Of a stretch of 50,278 nucleotides of DNA, positions 40,868 to 50,157 are shown piece by piece. Position numbers and translations under genes: made by a program. This stretch comes from JBBDXS01 sp040902195. Its GTDB lineage: Bacteria; Chloroflexota; Dehalococcoidia; DSTF01; RBG-16-68-14. Within the stretch, counting starts at the first letter, position 1. Each line of letters begins with the position of its first letter. Location of the stretch: contig JBBDXS010000001.1 of NCBI GenBank assembly GCA_040902195.1, positions 1-50,278 of the forward strand, in the 5' to 3' direction. Under the pieces are notes generated by a model. The model was given only the letters and a program-made list of their open reading frames with translations, did not search any database and was not told the DNA's origin.

Positions 40868-43800
40868 ATGGCAACGACGACACAACGGCTTCGCACCTTC
40901 TGGAAGGAACGCAACGGCGAGACGGCGGGGATCGTCAACCTGGCGGTGCGCTACTGGCCCATCGGAATCACGATTGCCCTGATTGCGCTGGGCGCCATCC
41001 TCCGGCTCTGGGACCTGGGCGACCGCGCGATCCACCACGATGAGAGCATCCACATCAAGTTCGCCTGGGACATCACGAAGAACGGGATCGATATCTACAA
41101 ACATGATCCCGTCTACCACGGCCCGTTCCAGTACTTCGCCATCGCATCAGCGTTCAAGCTCGCGCCTGTCGGCGACAACGAATACACCGCGCGGCTCGCC
41201 GCCGCGACGTTCGGGATCTTGCTGCTCGGCCTGCCGTGGCTCATGCGCAAGCAGCTCGGCACACTTGGCGCGATCGTCGCTACGGGGCTGCTCGCGGTCT
41301 CTCCCGTCATCCTGTACGTGAGCCGATTCGCGCGTGAGGACATGTACACCATCTTCTTCACGTTAGGGATGGCCGTCTGCATCTGGCGGTACCTCTCCGA
41401 CCGGCCGGTAGACGACGAGAGTCTTGTGGCCGCGCCGAGCGACAGTGCCGCGCTGAACGAGCAGATCAACGGCGCGATCGAGTACCTCGGGCGGCGGCAC
41501 CACCTCTGGCTCATCGCGATCGGGCCGCTGATGGCGCTCAGCTTCGCGACGAAGGAGACCACGCCGATCAGCGTCGCGATCTTCCTTGTGTTCATCAACT
41601 TCCTGGTCGCCTGGGACCTGATCGATCAATACCGGAAGACGCGCGCGCTGACGACGATCGAACTGGTAGTCGCGTACATCGGGTTCGCGCTGACCGCGTG
41701 GGCCGTCGTAGCGCTCTGGCCGTTCACCGGCGAGTGGCGCAAGCGGTTGTCGCTCGATCGCTTCCCGGCGGCCGGCGCCCTGCTGATCGTGTTCGGCACG
41801 CTGGCGGCGCCTCAATTCGCGGCCGCGATCCAGATGGCACCCTTCTTTGAAGACCACGGGTACATGCGGGAGCACGGACTGATGCAGTTCAGCGTGCTTG
41901 TGCTCATCTTCGGCTCGGCAGTCGTTGGCCTGTTCTGGAACTGGCGCGTATGGCTGGCGGCCGCGCTGCTGTTCTACATCCCGTTCGTGCTGCTATTCAC
42001 TTCGTTCTTCACGAACATGGGCGGCTTCTGGACCGGCATCTGGGGTTCGATGGACTACTGGCTCAGCCAGCACGAGGTACGCCGCGGCTCGCAGCCGGAC
42101 TACTACTACTTCATGCTCACGCCGGTTTACGAGTTCCTGCCGCTCATCTTCGCGCTGGGCGGGACGTTCTACTACGCCTTCCGAGGCCGCGCCGAGCAGA
42201 AGCTGCTGACCGCCTCCGCCCTGCTGCTCATCTTCATCCTGAGCATCATCCCGGGCGACACGCCGCTCATCGGCGGCATGCACATCCACCTGGCGTTCCT
42301 CGTCGCGATCGTGACGGTTCTCATGCTGCCGATGGATGTCTTCACGAAGTTTTTGATCTACTGGACGCTTGCGATCTTCTTCGGCATCACGATTGCGGGC
42401 GAGAAGATGCCGTGGCTCACGGTACACGTCGCGCTGCCCTTGTCGCTGCTCGCCGCGCGCGTCATCAGTAGCGCGCTGTCTTCGTTCCCGGAGGCCGCTC
42501 GAAGGGCCAGCCTGCCTGCCGCGCCGTCGACAGGGCACCGGGCGCAGCAAACGGAGTCCACGAACTGGCTGACGTCGCCGTGGGTGCTTCTCGTCGCGAC
42601 GGGAGTGTTTGCGCTCCTCGCCGCGCTGATCTTCCAGGCGAGAGGCATGACGTCGGGACTCTCGGTCATCGCGTGGATGCTCTCCGGTGGCGCCGCGGTC
42701 TGCGTCTTCTGGCTGGCGAGTCGCGTCTCGCTGCAGATCGCCGGACAAGTCGCGATGGTGGGACTCTTCTCCGCCATGCTCGTGTTCACCGTGCGAGCCG
42801 CCGGCTTCGCGGCCTACGACCAGGGCGACGTGGACGGGTATCCGCAAGAACTGCTCATCTACGCGCAGGGCTCGCCTAAGCTGGGCGTGATTGCCGACGA
42901 GATCGACCGCATCGCGGAACTCTCAGGCAAGGGCCACGATCTCAAGATCTACATCGATAACACCGGCAACATCTGGCCGTGGCCCTGGTATATGCGCGGC
43001 TACACCAACGTCGAGTACACACAGTACGATGGGGTTGTGCCCGAGCCGGGCAGCGTCGCGCTGGTCCAGGACCTGAACCGCGGCAAGATAGAGCCGTACG
43101 CGGACCAGTACCAGGACCCCGTGGCCTACACACACATGTGGTGGTTCCTGCCCGATCATTACCTTGGGCTCAACTCGACGGGGTTCCTCGGCGATCTGAT
43201 CACCGGCCACTACTGGGGCATCTGGCGCGACTACTTCATCGACCGCACCGTGCCTGGAGCGACACAGGGAACGGAGATGTACGCGTACTTCCCGCGCGAC
43301 TTCCCAACGAACGTCTCGCCGGGAGAGACGGCGAACCCGCCGCCCATCGGCCCTGTCCCCGAAGGCGCGGCCGGCCAGCCGCTTTCGCCGGACACCATCG
43401 AGACGCTTGCAGAGCGCGGCACATCGGAAGGCTCGGTCAACCAGCCCGCGGGCGTCACGACGGACAGCGATGGGAACGTCTACGTTGTCGACCGGATCAA
43501 CCACCGCATCGAGAAGTTCACGCCGGATGGCGAGGTCTCGAGCTTTGGCGAGGCGGGGAGCGACCCGGGTCAGTTCGGCGATCCGTACTCGAAGGGCGAC
43601 TACGAGAACCACGATGGCCCGTGGGGCATCGCCGTCGACGACGACGGCAACATCTACGTCGCGGATACGTGGAATCATCGCATCCAGGTCTTCGGGCCAG
43701 AGTTTGAGTTCATTCGCGCCTGGGGAGTCGCCAACCTTTGCAGCGACCCGGCGGTCTGCCCGGCTGACTCGCTCTTTGGTCCGCGAGACATCGTCGTCGA

Positions 43801-44353
43801 CTCCGAGGGCAACCTGCTGGTAGTGGACACAGGCAACAAGCGCATCGCAAAGTGGAGCCCTGATGGCGTTGCGCTAGAGACGTACGGCACGTTCGGAACC
43901 GGCGAAGGCCAGTTCGACGAGCCGAGCTCGATCTCGATCGCACCGGGCGGCGAAATCTACGTCGCGGACTACTGGAACCAGCGCATCCAACACTTCGACA
44001 GCGACTTCCAGTACATCGATGAGATGGCGATACTGAGCTGGGGCAGCCACGGCATCACCGATCGCGCCTACATCGTCGCGATCGATGACGGTCGTGTGCT
44101 CGCGACCGATCCAGCGAACGGGCGCATCGCCGTCCTCGACGCGAACGGCGACGAGCTCGGATCCTGGCGCATAGCGGACTCGGAGATCCCGAGCCGTCCT
44201 ATCGGCATCGCGTGGGATGGCGCCAACGTCTACATCTCCGATGCGCTGATCTCGGACGACCAGCCGGTCGAAGTCGACGACGTGTCCGGCGCGCTCGTGC
44301 GCGTACCGCTCAGCGCTCTGCTCGGGCCGGACCGATCGACCGCCGCGCCCTAG
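40868..44353 (+). CDS. Agl23-like GT-C glycosyltransferase fused to an NHL beta-propeller
   Basis: An 1161-aa protein. Residues about 30-560 are a polytopic GT39/PMT-like region of the Agl23 (flippase-associated) family, with RLWDLGDRAIHHDESIHIKF as the first-loop acidic motif and many membrane segments, a second hydrophobic block to about 650, then an extracellular part. From about residue 850 to 1145 there are NHL-type repeats (VTTDSDGNVYVVDRINHRI; IAVDDDGNIYVADTWNHRIQ; ISIAPGGEIYVADYWNQRIQ), enough for a five- or six-bladed propeller. The propeller would face outside and could bind glycan or protein acceptors. Adjacent to DUF2298 with a 3-nt gap, so co-expressed. Confidence 0.88.
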   Translation: MATTTQRLRTFWKERNGETAGIVNLAVRYWPIGITIALIALGAILRLWDLGDRAIHHDESIHIKFAWDITKNGIDIYKHDPVYHGPFQYFAIASAFKLAPVGDNEYTARLAAATFGILLLGLPWLMRKQLGTLGAIVATGLLAVSPVILYVSRFAREDMYTIFFTLGMAVCIWRYLSDRPVDDESLVAAPSDSAALNEQINGAIEYLGRRHHLWLIAIGPLMALSFATKETTPISVAIFLVFINFLVAWDLIDQYRKTRALTTIELVVAYIGFALTAWAVVALWPFTGEWRKRLSLDRFPAAGALLIVFGTLAAPQFAAAIQMAPFFEDHGYMREHGLMQFSVLVLIFGSAVVGLFWNWRVWLAAALLFYIPFVLLFTSFFTNMGGFWTGIWGSMDYWLSQHEVRRGSQPDYYYFMLTPVYEFLPLIFALGGTFYYAFRGRAEQKLLTASALLLIFILSIIPGDTPLIGGMHIHLAFLVAIVTVLMLPMDVFTKFLIYWTLAIFFGITIAGEKMPWLTVHVALPLSLLAARVISSALSSFPEAARRASLPAAPSTGHRAQQTESTNWLTSPWVLLVATGVFALLAALIFQARGMTSGLSVIAWMLSGGAAVCVFWLASRVSLQIAGQVAMVGLFSAMLVFTVRAAGFAAYDQGDVDGYPQELLIYAQGSPKLGVIADEIDRIAELSGKGHDLKIYIDNTGNIWPWPWYMRGYTNVEYTQYDGVVPEPGSVALVQDLNRGKIEPYADQYQDPVAYTHMWWFLPDHYLGLNSTGFLGDLITGHYWGIWRDYFIDRTVPGATQGTEMYAYFPRDFPTNVSPGETANPPPIGPVPEGAAGQPLSPDTIETLAERGTSEGSVNQPAGVTTDSDGNVYVVDRINHRIEKFTPDGEVSSFGEAGSDPGQFGDPYSKGDYENHDGPWGIAVDDDGNIYVADTWNHRIQVFGPEFEFIRAWGVANLCSDPAVCPADSLFGPRDIVVDSEGNLLVVDTGNKRIAKWSPDGVALETYGTFGTGEGQFDEPSSISIAPGGEIYVADYWNQRIQHFDSDFQYIDEMAILSWGSHGITDRAYIVAIDDGRVLATDPANGRIAVLDANGDELGSWRIADSEIPSRPIGIAWDGANVYISDALISDDQPVEVDDVSGALVRVPLSALLGPDRSTAAP

Positions 44354-44420
44354 CCTGCCCTCCAGCCGTCGGATAGAATGGGGCGCGACCCCATGACAGC
44401 CCTATTGGAGCGCTAAACCG

Positions 44421-45290
44421 GTGAGCGTACGAAAAGCCGTGATCCTGGCGGCCGGGTACGGCACACGACTGCTGCCCGCCACGAAGGCTCAGCCCAAGGA
44501 GGCGCTCCCGCTCGTCGACAAGCCGATCATTCAGTACACGGTGGAGGAGGCCGTCGCCTCCGGCCTCGATGAGGTGATCATCGTTACGTCGTCCTGGAAG
44601 CGCGCCATCGAAGACCACTTCAGCCGCTCGGCGGAGCTGGAGCAGCTGCTCGAGGCGAAGGGCGACCGTGAGCGGCTGGAGGAGGTCCGGCGCGTCTCAG
44701 ACCTGGCGCACATCATCTACGTTCGGCAGAAGGAGCAGCGCGGCATCGGCGACGCCGTGCTCACCGCGCGCAAGGTCGTCGGCGACGAGCCGTTCGTCTT
44801 GATGTTCCCCGACGACGTGATCGTCTCGGACGTGCCTGCGACGAAGCAGGCCATCACTGTGCACGAGGCGTACGGCGGCTCCGTCGTCGCAGTCGAGGAA
44901 GTACCGCCAAGCGAAGTCGAAAGCTACGGTATCGTGGACGGCGAAGCGCTGGGCGCAGGCGTCTATCGCGTCCGGGCGCTCATCGAAAAGCCGGCGCCGG
45001 AGCAGGCGCCATCGAACCTTGGCATCGTAGGGCGTTACGTGCTGACGCCGGCGATCTTCGACGCGCTCGACCGCACGCCGCCGGGTAAGAACGGTGAGAT
45101 TCAGATCACGGACGGTCTGTCGCTCCTACTGGAGCAGGAGGCGATGTTCGCCTGCCGATTCCAGGGCACACGTTACGACACGGGCCGGCCGCTCGGTCTG
45201 CTGAAGGCGTCCGTCGAGCTAGCGCTGGGACGCGAGGACATTGGGCCGGAGTTCCGCACGTTCCTGCGCACGCTCGACCTGAGGGATTGA
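44421..45290 (+). CDS. galU: UTP--glucose-1-phosphate uridylyltransferase
   Basis: GalU, 289 aa, makes UDP-glucose, the donor for envelope polysaccharides and glycolipids. The nucleotidyltransferase signature GYGTRLLPATKAQPKEALPL begins at residue 12. EKPAPEQAPSNLGIVGRYVL and GEIQITDGLSLLL follow, with the closing RYDTGRPLGLLKASVELAL. Start is GTG at 44421 with GGAG about 11 nt upstream; TAGAAT near 44375 may be a -10. The context (Agl23-like protein upstream, glycosyltransferases downstream) fits a supply role for glycan assembly. Confidence 0.94.
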   Translation: MSVRKAVILAAGYGTRLLPATKAQPKEALPLVDKPIIQYTVEEAVASGLDEVIIVTSSWKRAIEDHFSRSAELEQLLEAKGDRERLEEVRRVSDLAHIIYVRQKEQRGIGDAVLTARKVVGDEPFVLMFPDDVIVSDVPATKQAITVHEAYGGSVVAVEEVPPSEVESYGIVDGEALGAGVYRVRALIEKPAPEQAPSNLGIVGRYVLTPAIFDALDRTPPGKNGEIQITDGLSLLLEQEAMFACRFQGTRYDTGRPLGLLKASVELALGREDIGPEFRTFLRTLDLRD

Positions 45291-45297
45291 GACGACC

Positions 45298-46509
45298 ATG
45301 CGCATCCTCTCACTCGGACTTCCGCTCCCCGGCGTACCGATCGACAACTACAGCTTCGCCAGCGCGCCATCGTTCTTCGATTACGACGCCCTCGTCGTCG
45401 AGCCAAGAGCGCTCTCGCAGCTCATCGATGAGGTAGCACAGGGGACGAAGGAGCACCGGCTGCACACAGGCGAGCGCGTTGTCATCGAGGCCTCGGGCGC
45501 GAACGAGGTAACGCTCGCTGCGCTCCTGCGAAGGCGTCGTGACGAAACGGAGCGTCTGTTGGAGCGGGGCGGCGCGGTGGTATGCTTCGCATATCCAAAC
45601 GACACACAAGAGTTCGACCGCTACTGCTGGCTACCCGCGCCGGAGGGTATCGCCTATCAAGAGCCATTCTTGCTACGCGGGACGGGCGCTCGTTTCGATG
45701 TCGTGCTCGACGATCACCCGTTCGCGCCGCTGCTGTTGGCGTGGGGTGAGAAGCTCTCGTACCAGGCATGCTTTGCGGAGGACGCAGGCTGCGCGATCGC
45801 GCGCAGCGCGGGCGGCGCCTCGGTCGCCATCGAGTTGCGTATGGGTGACGGACGGATCGTCTTTCTGCCGCCGCTCGAACGCGTCCCAGCCGCCGAGCAA
45901 CGCTACGTATTCTCCGATTTGATCCAGAAAGGCCTCCGCCAGACGCTGCGGCAGGCTTCCAAATCGAGCGCGCCGGGCTGGGTAGCCACGTACACTCTTC
46001 CGGTACCAGCGGCAGGCGCAGAGGCCGCCCAGAACGGCCCTCCGGGCGGCCTCGAGGCGCTGCCGTGGGAGGAGGGCCGCTCCGGGCTGGGCGAGCCGGT
46101 GCGCGCGGCCCTGGCGCTCCTGGGCTTCGCCGTGGCGCCGGACGACATCGACGCGCCTGCGCAGATCACCTTCGACGGGCGGACAGCGTTCCTGCAGGTC
46201 GAAGGCGGCACCAGCGCCATCGGAATAGAGGCGCACTACCCGCTTCGGCGGCGTCTGGAGCACGCGATCGCGCAGGGACGGCCGAAGCGCGGCGTGCTGG
46301 TGATCAACGGGCATCGGACGCAAGACCCCGCATCGCGGATGCAGCAATACACTGAGCCGCTACGCGTCGCGGCTGAAACGATGCGCTACTGTATCGTGAC
46401 GACGGCGCAACTACATCGAGCCGTGCGCGCCGCGCTCGAAGGCGACGGCGATGCCGTGAGCGCGTTTCGCGAGCGGCTACTTACCACGGAAGGCATCTTG
46501 CAGGACTGA
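45298..46509 (+). CDS. Uncharacterised protein with a degenerate restriction-endonuclease-like C-terminal domain
   Basis: A 403-aa protein of unknown function, 7 nt after galU and likely co-transcribed. Residues 1-220 are an alpha/beta region beginning MRILSLGLPLPG and containing FDYDALVVEP, with no known motif. Residues about 260-395 follow the layout of PD-(D/E)XK-fold domains in large multidomain ATPases: ALALLGFAVAPDDID, FLQVEGG (E302), then GVLVINGHRTQDPASRMQQY and an A..MRYCIVTTAQLHRAV helix-strand end. The Lys expected two residues after the Glu is Gly, so nuclease activity is doubtful; it may bind DNA or another ligand. Followed by an SDR gene after 24 nt. Confidence 0.72.
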   Translation: MRILSLGLPLPGVPIDNYSFASAPSFFDYDALVVEPRALSQLIDEVAQGTKEHRLHTGERVVIEASGANEVTLAALLRRRRDETERLLERGGAVVCFAYPNDTQEFDRYCWLPAPEGIAYQEPFLLRGTGARFDVVLDDHPFAPLLLAWGEKLSYQACFAEDAGCAIARSAGGASVAIELRMGDGRIVFLPPLERVPAAEQRYVFSDLIQKGLRQTLRQASKSSAPGWVATYTLPVPAAGAEAAQNGPPGGLEALPWEEGRSGLGEPVRAALALLGFAVAPDDIDAPAQITFDGRTAFLQVEGGTSAIGIEAHYPLRRRLEHAIAQGRPKRGVLVINGHRTQDPASRMQQYTEPLRVAAETMRYCIVTTAQLHRAVRAALEGDGDAVSAFRERLLTTEGILQD

Positions 46510-46533
46510 TCGACAACGAAGGGAGTCGAGACT

Positions 46534-47328
46534 ATGGCTAACGACTGGGCACTCGTCCTCGGCGCATCGAGCGGCTTCGGCGAGGCGACAGCGCTTGAGC
46601 TCGCGGCGAACGGTTACAACGTCGCCGGCGTGCATTTCGATCTGCGCTCCACGCTTCCGAACGCTGAGCGCATCCAGAACGAGATCCGCGAGCGCGGCCA
46701 AGAGGCGTTGTTCTTCAACGTAAACGCCGCGGACGCAGACAAGCGCACAACAGTTGTCGAAGCGCTAAACGAGCGCGTGCGCCAGAACGGCGACGACGCG
46801 TACGTACGCGTATTGCTCCACTCGCTCGCGTTCGGGACGCTGCTGCCGTACATCGGCGAGGGACCGAAGGACACACTGAGCCAGCGACAGATGGAGATGA
46901 CGCTCGATGTGATGGCGCACAGCCTCGTCTACTGGACGCAGGCGCTCGTTGGGAAGGGACTGTTGCGTAAGGGCAGCCGGATCTTCGCGATGACCAGCTC
47001 GGGCGGCACGCGCGTCATTCGTTCGTACGGCGCGGTCTCCGCAGCGAAGGCGGCGCTCGAGTCGCATATCCGCCAGCTCGCGTTCGAGCTGGCGCCGATG
47101 GGCATCGCTGCGAACTCGATCCGGGCCGGCGTGACGGACACGCCTGCTCTCCGGCGGATCCCGGGCGGTCCCGAGCTGCTCGACCGCGCGAGGCAGCAAA
47201 ACCCCTCCGGCCGATCGACGACGACCGCTGACGTGGCGAAGGCCATCGCGGCGCTCGCGGACGGCCGGCTAGGATGGATGACGGGCAACGTCCTGGGCGT
47301 GGACGGCGGGGAGGATATCACCGCCTAG
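46534..47328 (+). CDS. Enoyl-ACP reductase-like SDR
   Basis: A 264-aa short-chain dehydrogenase. Nucleotide motif GASSGFGEATAL at the N-terminus, LLHSLAFG in place of NNAG, and the active-site pair in SYGAVSAAKAALE with Y-x6-K spacing. The HSLAFG strand and Y-x6-K spacing are typical of enoyl-[acyl carrier protein] reductases (FabI/FabL) rather than ordinary SDRs (Y-x3-K). It ends with GNVLGVDGGEDI. It probably performs the last reduction in fatty-acid elongation with NAD(P)H. GGGAG precedes the ATG. Assignment to FabI versus FabL cannot be settled by eye. Confidence 0.85.
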   Translation: MANDWALVLGASSGFGEATALELAANGYNVAGVHFDLRSTLPNAERIQNEIRERGQEALFFNVNAADADKRTTVVEALNERVRQNGDDAYVRVLLHSLAFGTLLPYIGEGPKDTLSQRQMEMTLDVMAHSLVYWTQALVGKGLLRKGSRIFAMTSSGGTRVIRSYGAVSAAKAALESHIRQLAFELAPMGIAANSIRAGVTDTPALRRIPGGPELLDRARQQNPSGRSTTTADVAKAIAALADGRLGWMTGNVLGVDGGEDITA

Positions 47329-47424
47329 GCGCTCATTTGACACTGGGGGCCGGGCTTTCTACACTAGCCATCGGGCCGACCCCAGTACGGGGAGCCGGTA
47401 AACCCCCGAACGGAGCACGAATTC

Positions 47425-47631
47425 ATGGCAGAACGTTCGCACTTCTATGGGATGCTGATCTGCGTCGCCACGCTGGGAGCCGCCATCTTCTTCCTGGGCG
47501 GGGTCCTGCGGCGCAGCTACTGGGCGCTGGCGCTGCCCGTCACCGGCGGCTTCCTGGGCGCTCTGTATATTGCATTCTGGATCGGGCGGGCGCTTATTGC
47601 GACGCCGATCGAGCCGCCCGCGGACGACTAG
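47425..47631 (+). CDS. Small two-segment membrane protein
   Basis: A 68-aa protein with two hydrophobic helices (YGMLICVATLGAAIFFLGGV and WALALPVTGGFLGALYIAFW) separated by LRRSY, and a short acidic tail. GGAG about 10 nt before the ATG supports translation. Its end overlaps the end of the convergent glycosyltransferase gene by 38 nt. Unknown function. Confidence 0.6.
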   Translation: MAERSHFYGMLICVATLGAAIFFLGGVLRRSYWALALPVTGGFLGALYIAFWIGRALIATPIEPPADD

Positions 47632-48871
47632 CCGTCCGCTCCAGCACGTCCTCGTAGAGTTCCAGTGTGCGCACGCCTGTCTGACGCCACGAGAAGCGTT
47701 CGACGATGCGCTTGCGCGCCTCCTGGCCGAGGCGCGTGCGCAGCAGCGGTGCGTCCAGCAGTCGCTCGATCGCGTCCGCGAGCGCCTGCGCGTCGCCCGG
47801 CGCGACGAGGAGCCCGCTGACACCGTCCTCGACGACCTCCGGGAACGCGCCGGCCGTCGTCGCGACGAGTGGCGCGCCGCACGCCATCGCCTCCGCGGCG
47901 GGTAGGCCGAATCCTTCGTAGAGCGACGGCGACACGACGATCGTCGCCTCGTTGTAGAGGCTGAGCAGCTCGTCCTTCTCAACGCGTCCCGTGAGTGTAA
48001 CGCGGTCTTCGATCCCAAGCCCTCGCGCGACGGACGGCACGACATACGCCTCTTCCCTGTCGACGACCGTTAGGCGCACGTCTCGCCGTTCCTTGAGCAG
48101 CGCGACGGCATGGAGCAGGTAGCGGGCGCCCTTGTTCTCGTCGTCTGAGTTGCCGACGTAGAGCAGCCGGTTCGGCTCGCGCGGCCGCGTCTCGAGCGGG
48201 CGGAAGAACTCCGTATCGACGCCATCATAGATGACCGAGACCTGGTCTTCCGGCAGACGGAACGCCCGTCGCACCTTCTCTCCCGAGCTTGCTGAACCGG
48301 TGATGATCCGGTCGACGCGGCGCGCGACGACCTCTTGCATGAAGAACGGGTAGAAGCGCGCCCAACGTAGCGCCTCCGAGAGGCTAGCCGATTGGCGGAT
48401 GCGGTTCTGCCTATCGAGCTGGAGCGGATGGTGGATGTTGGCGACAACGGGGTAGCCCTTCGCTTTGATCAGCAACGTGCCGTAGCCGAGGACCTGCACG
48501 TCGTGGATCAAGTCAAACCGGTGCTCCTTGGCCAGCTCCATCAGCGTGTTGTAGGCGCGGAAGCTAAAGGCCGACATGACGGAGAACATGCCGAACCGGC
48601 TCGTCGCGATTTCGTAGAAGTTGAGCGGTTGGAAGAAGCTGAGCGGCTCGCGGCCGTAGAAGAAGAGCTTCGCCGTCTCAAGGAGGCGGTAGACGCTGTA
48701 ATTCTGCACCTTGTGCAACGTCACGTCGGGGACGAGATCGGCGTAGGGCGGCCCACCGATGACGTGCACCTCAACGCCAAGCGCCGTTAGCTCGCGCGTG
48801 ATGTGGTGCAGGTAGATCCCCTGCCCGCCCGAGTACATCGAGCCCTGGTGGATCAGGAAGCAAACCTTCAC
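47594..48871 (-). CDS. GT4-family glycosyltransferase
   Basis: A 425-aa GT-B retaining glycosyltransferase. The N-terminal acceptor domain has the Gly-rich QGSMYSGGQGIYLHHITREL; the hinge-donor domain has RLLYVGNSDDENKGARYLLHAV and the E-x7-E motif in SLYEGFGLPAAEAMACGAP. It likely adds a sugar to a lipid or glycan on the inner membrane face. GTG start at 48871 overlaps the upstream paralogue (GTGA). The two proteins share domain sequence along their length and probably arose by tandem duplication, acting successively in one pathway. Confidence 0.9.
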   Translation of the reverse strand: MKVCFLIHQGSMYSGGQGIYLHHITRELTALGVEVHVIGGPPYADLVPDVTLHKVQNYSVYRLLETAKLFFYGREPLSFFQPLNFYEIATSRFGMFSVMSAFSFRAYNTLMELAKEHRFDLIHDVQVLGYGTLLIKAKGYPVVANIHHPLQLDRQNRIRQSASLSEALRWARFYPFFMQEVVARRVDRIITGSASSGEKVRRAFRLPEDQVSVIYDGVDTEFFRPLETRPREPNRLLYVGNSDDENKGARYLLHAVALLKERRDVRLTVVDREEAYVVPSVARGLGIEDRVTLTGRVEKDELLSLYNEATIVVSPSLYEGFGLPAAEAMACGAPLVATTAGAFPEVVEDGVSGLLVAPGDAQALADAIERLLDAPLLRTRLGQEARKRIVERFSWRQTGVRTLELYEDVLERTASRPRAARSASQ

Positions 48872-50157
48872 GAGACCAATTGCGCGCGTGGTGTCGAGCT
48901 TTTCGTGGTCGATGCCGGACCGCTGCCGCTGAGGACTTCCTCGTAGAGCGCGAACGTCTCCTCCGCGGTGCGACGCCAGCTGAAGCGCTCGCGGATGCGC
49001 CGCGCCCCGGCCTCGCCCATCACGCGGCAGCGCGCGGGGTCCTCCAGCAGCTCGCGGATCGCCGCGGCCAGCGGTTCGACCTGGCCCGGAGGGACGCGCA
49101 GGCCGGCGCCGTCTGCAACGATCTCGCTGAGCGCGCCGGCCGACGTCGCGACAACGGGCGTGCCACAGGCCATCGCCTCCGCCGCGGGCAGGCCGAAGCC
49201 CTCGTACAGCGACGGCGAGACAAGGATCTGCGCGCGGTTGTACTGCCGCACCAGTTCGCTTCGCGAGAGATCCTCCAGAAACGTCACGCTCCCCTGGAGG
49301 CCAAGCTCCTCCACCAGCCGCAGCGCGCCCTTGGAGCCCGGGTGGTGGATCACGCGCAGGTGAAACGGCACCTGGCCGCGCAGGAGCCGGAGCGCGTTCA
49401 GGAGATAGACGATGCCCTTGTTGCGGTCCTCGCTATTGCCGACGAAGAGCAGGCGGTTGGGCTCGCGCTCCACGTCCGGCAGCTGCCGGAAGACCTCGGT
49501 CTCCACACCGTCGTGGATCACGCGGATGCGCTCGCGCGGCAGGCCGAACGCCTGCGTGACGGAGTCCGCGGAGGCGTCGGAGCCGGTGATGATGCGGTCG
49601 AGCCGCGCCGCGACCCAGCGCTGCATCACCCACGGATACCAGAGCAACGTCGAGATCTTCGCGCCCGGGCCCGGCGCCTGGCGCAAGGCGTTCTCGCGGT
49701 CGATGGTGAGCGGGTGGTGGATGTTCGCGACGACAGGCCGGGGCCGCTGCTTCATCAGCCAGATGCCGTAGCCGAGCGTCTGGTTATCGTGGATCAGATC
49801 GAACGGCCGCTCGCGCTCGAGCTCGTTCAGCTCATGATAGGCGCGCAGGCTGAACATGAGCAGGATCGACGTAAGGCTGAACCGCGTCGAGACGAACTCG
49901 TACAGGTTAATGGGGTGGAAGAAGAGCAGCGGGTGCGTCCGGTAGACGTACTCGTTGTACCCGTCCAGGAAACTCCAGAAGCTGAAGGGCTTCAGCTTGT
50001 GCAGGTGGACGCCGTCCGCCACCTCGGGGTACGGCAGCCCGGCAATAACGTGGATGTCGTGGCCCATGCGCGCCAGCTCGCGCGTCATGTAATGCAGGTA
50101 GATCCCCTGCCCACCCGAGTACATGTGCCCTTGCGACTGGATGAAGCAGATCCTCAC
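48868..50157 (-). CDS. GT4-family glycosyltransferase, tandem paralogue
   Basis: A 429-aa paralogue of the neighbouring enzyme: QSQGHMYSGGQGIYLHYMTR at the N-terminus, ANIHHPLTIDRENALRQAP, RIITGSDASADSVTQAFGLP, RLLFVGNSEDRNKGIVYLLN and SLYEGFGLPAAEAMACGTP (E-x7-E). Donor probably an NDP-sugar such as the UDP-glucose made by the nearby GalU, but specificity cannot be read. GTG start overlaps the stop of the gene upstream (GTGA), and its own stop overlaps the next GTG, so three minus-strand genes form a coupled unit. Confidence 0.9.
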   Translation of the reverse strand: MRICFIQSQGHMYSGGQGIYLHYMTRELARMGHDIHVIAGLPYPEVADGVHLHKLKPFSFWSFLDGYNEYVYRTHPLLFFHPINLYEFVSTRFSLTSILLMFSLRAYHELNELERERPFDLIHDNQTLGYGIWLMKQRPRPVVANIHHPLTIDRENALRQAPGPGAKISTLLWYPWVMQRWVAARLDRIITGSDASADSVTQAFGLPRERIRVIHDGVETEVFRQLPDVEREPNRLLFVGNSEDRNKGIVYLLNALRLLRGQVPFHLRVIHHPGSKGALRLVEELGLQGSVTFLEDLSRSELVRQYNRAQILVSPSLYEGFGLPAAEAMACGTPVVATSAGALSEIVADGAGLRVPPGQVEPLAAAIRELLEDPARCRVMGEAGARRIRERFSWRRTAEETFALYEEVLSGSGPASTTKSSTPRAQLVS

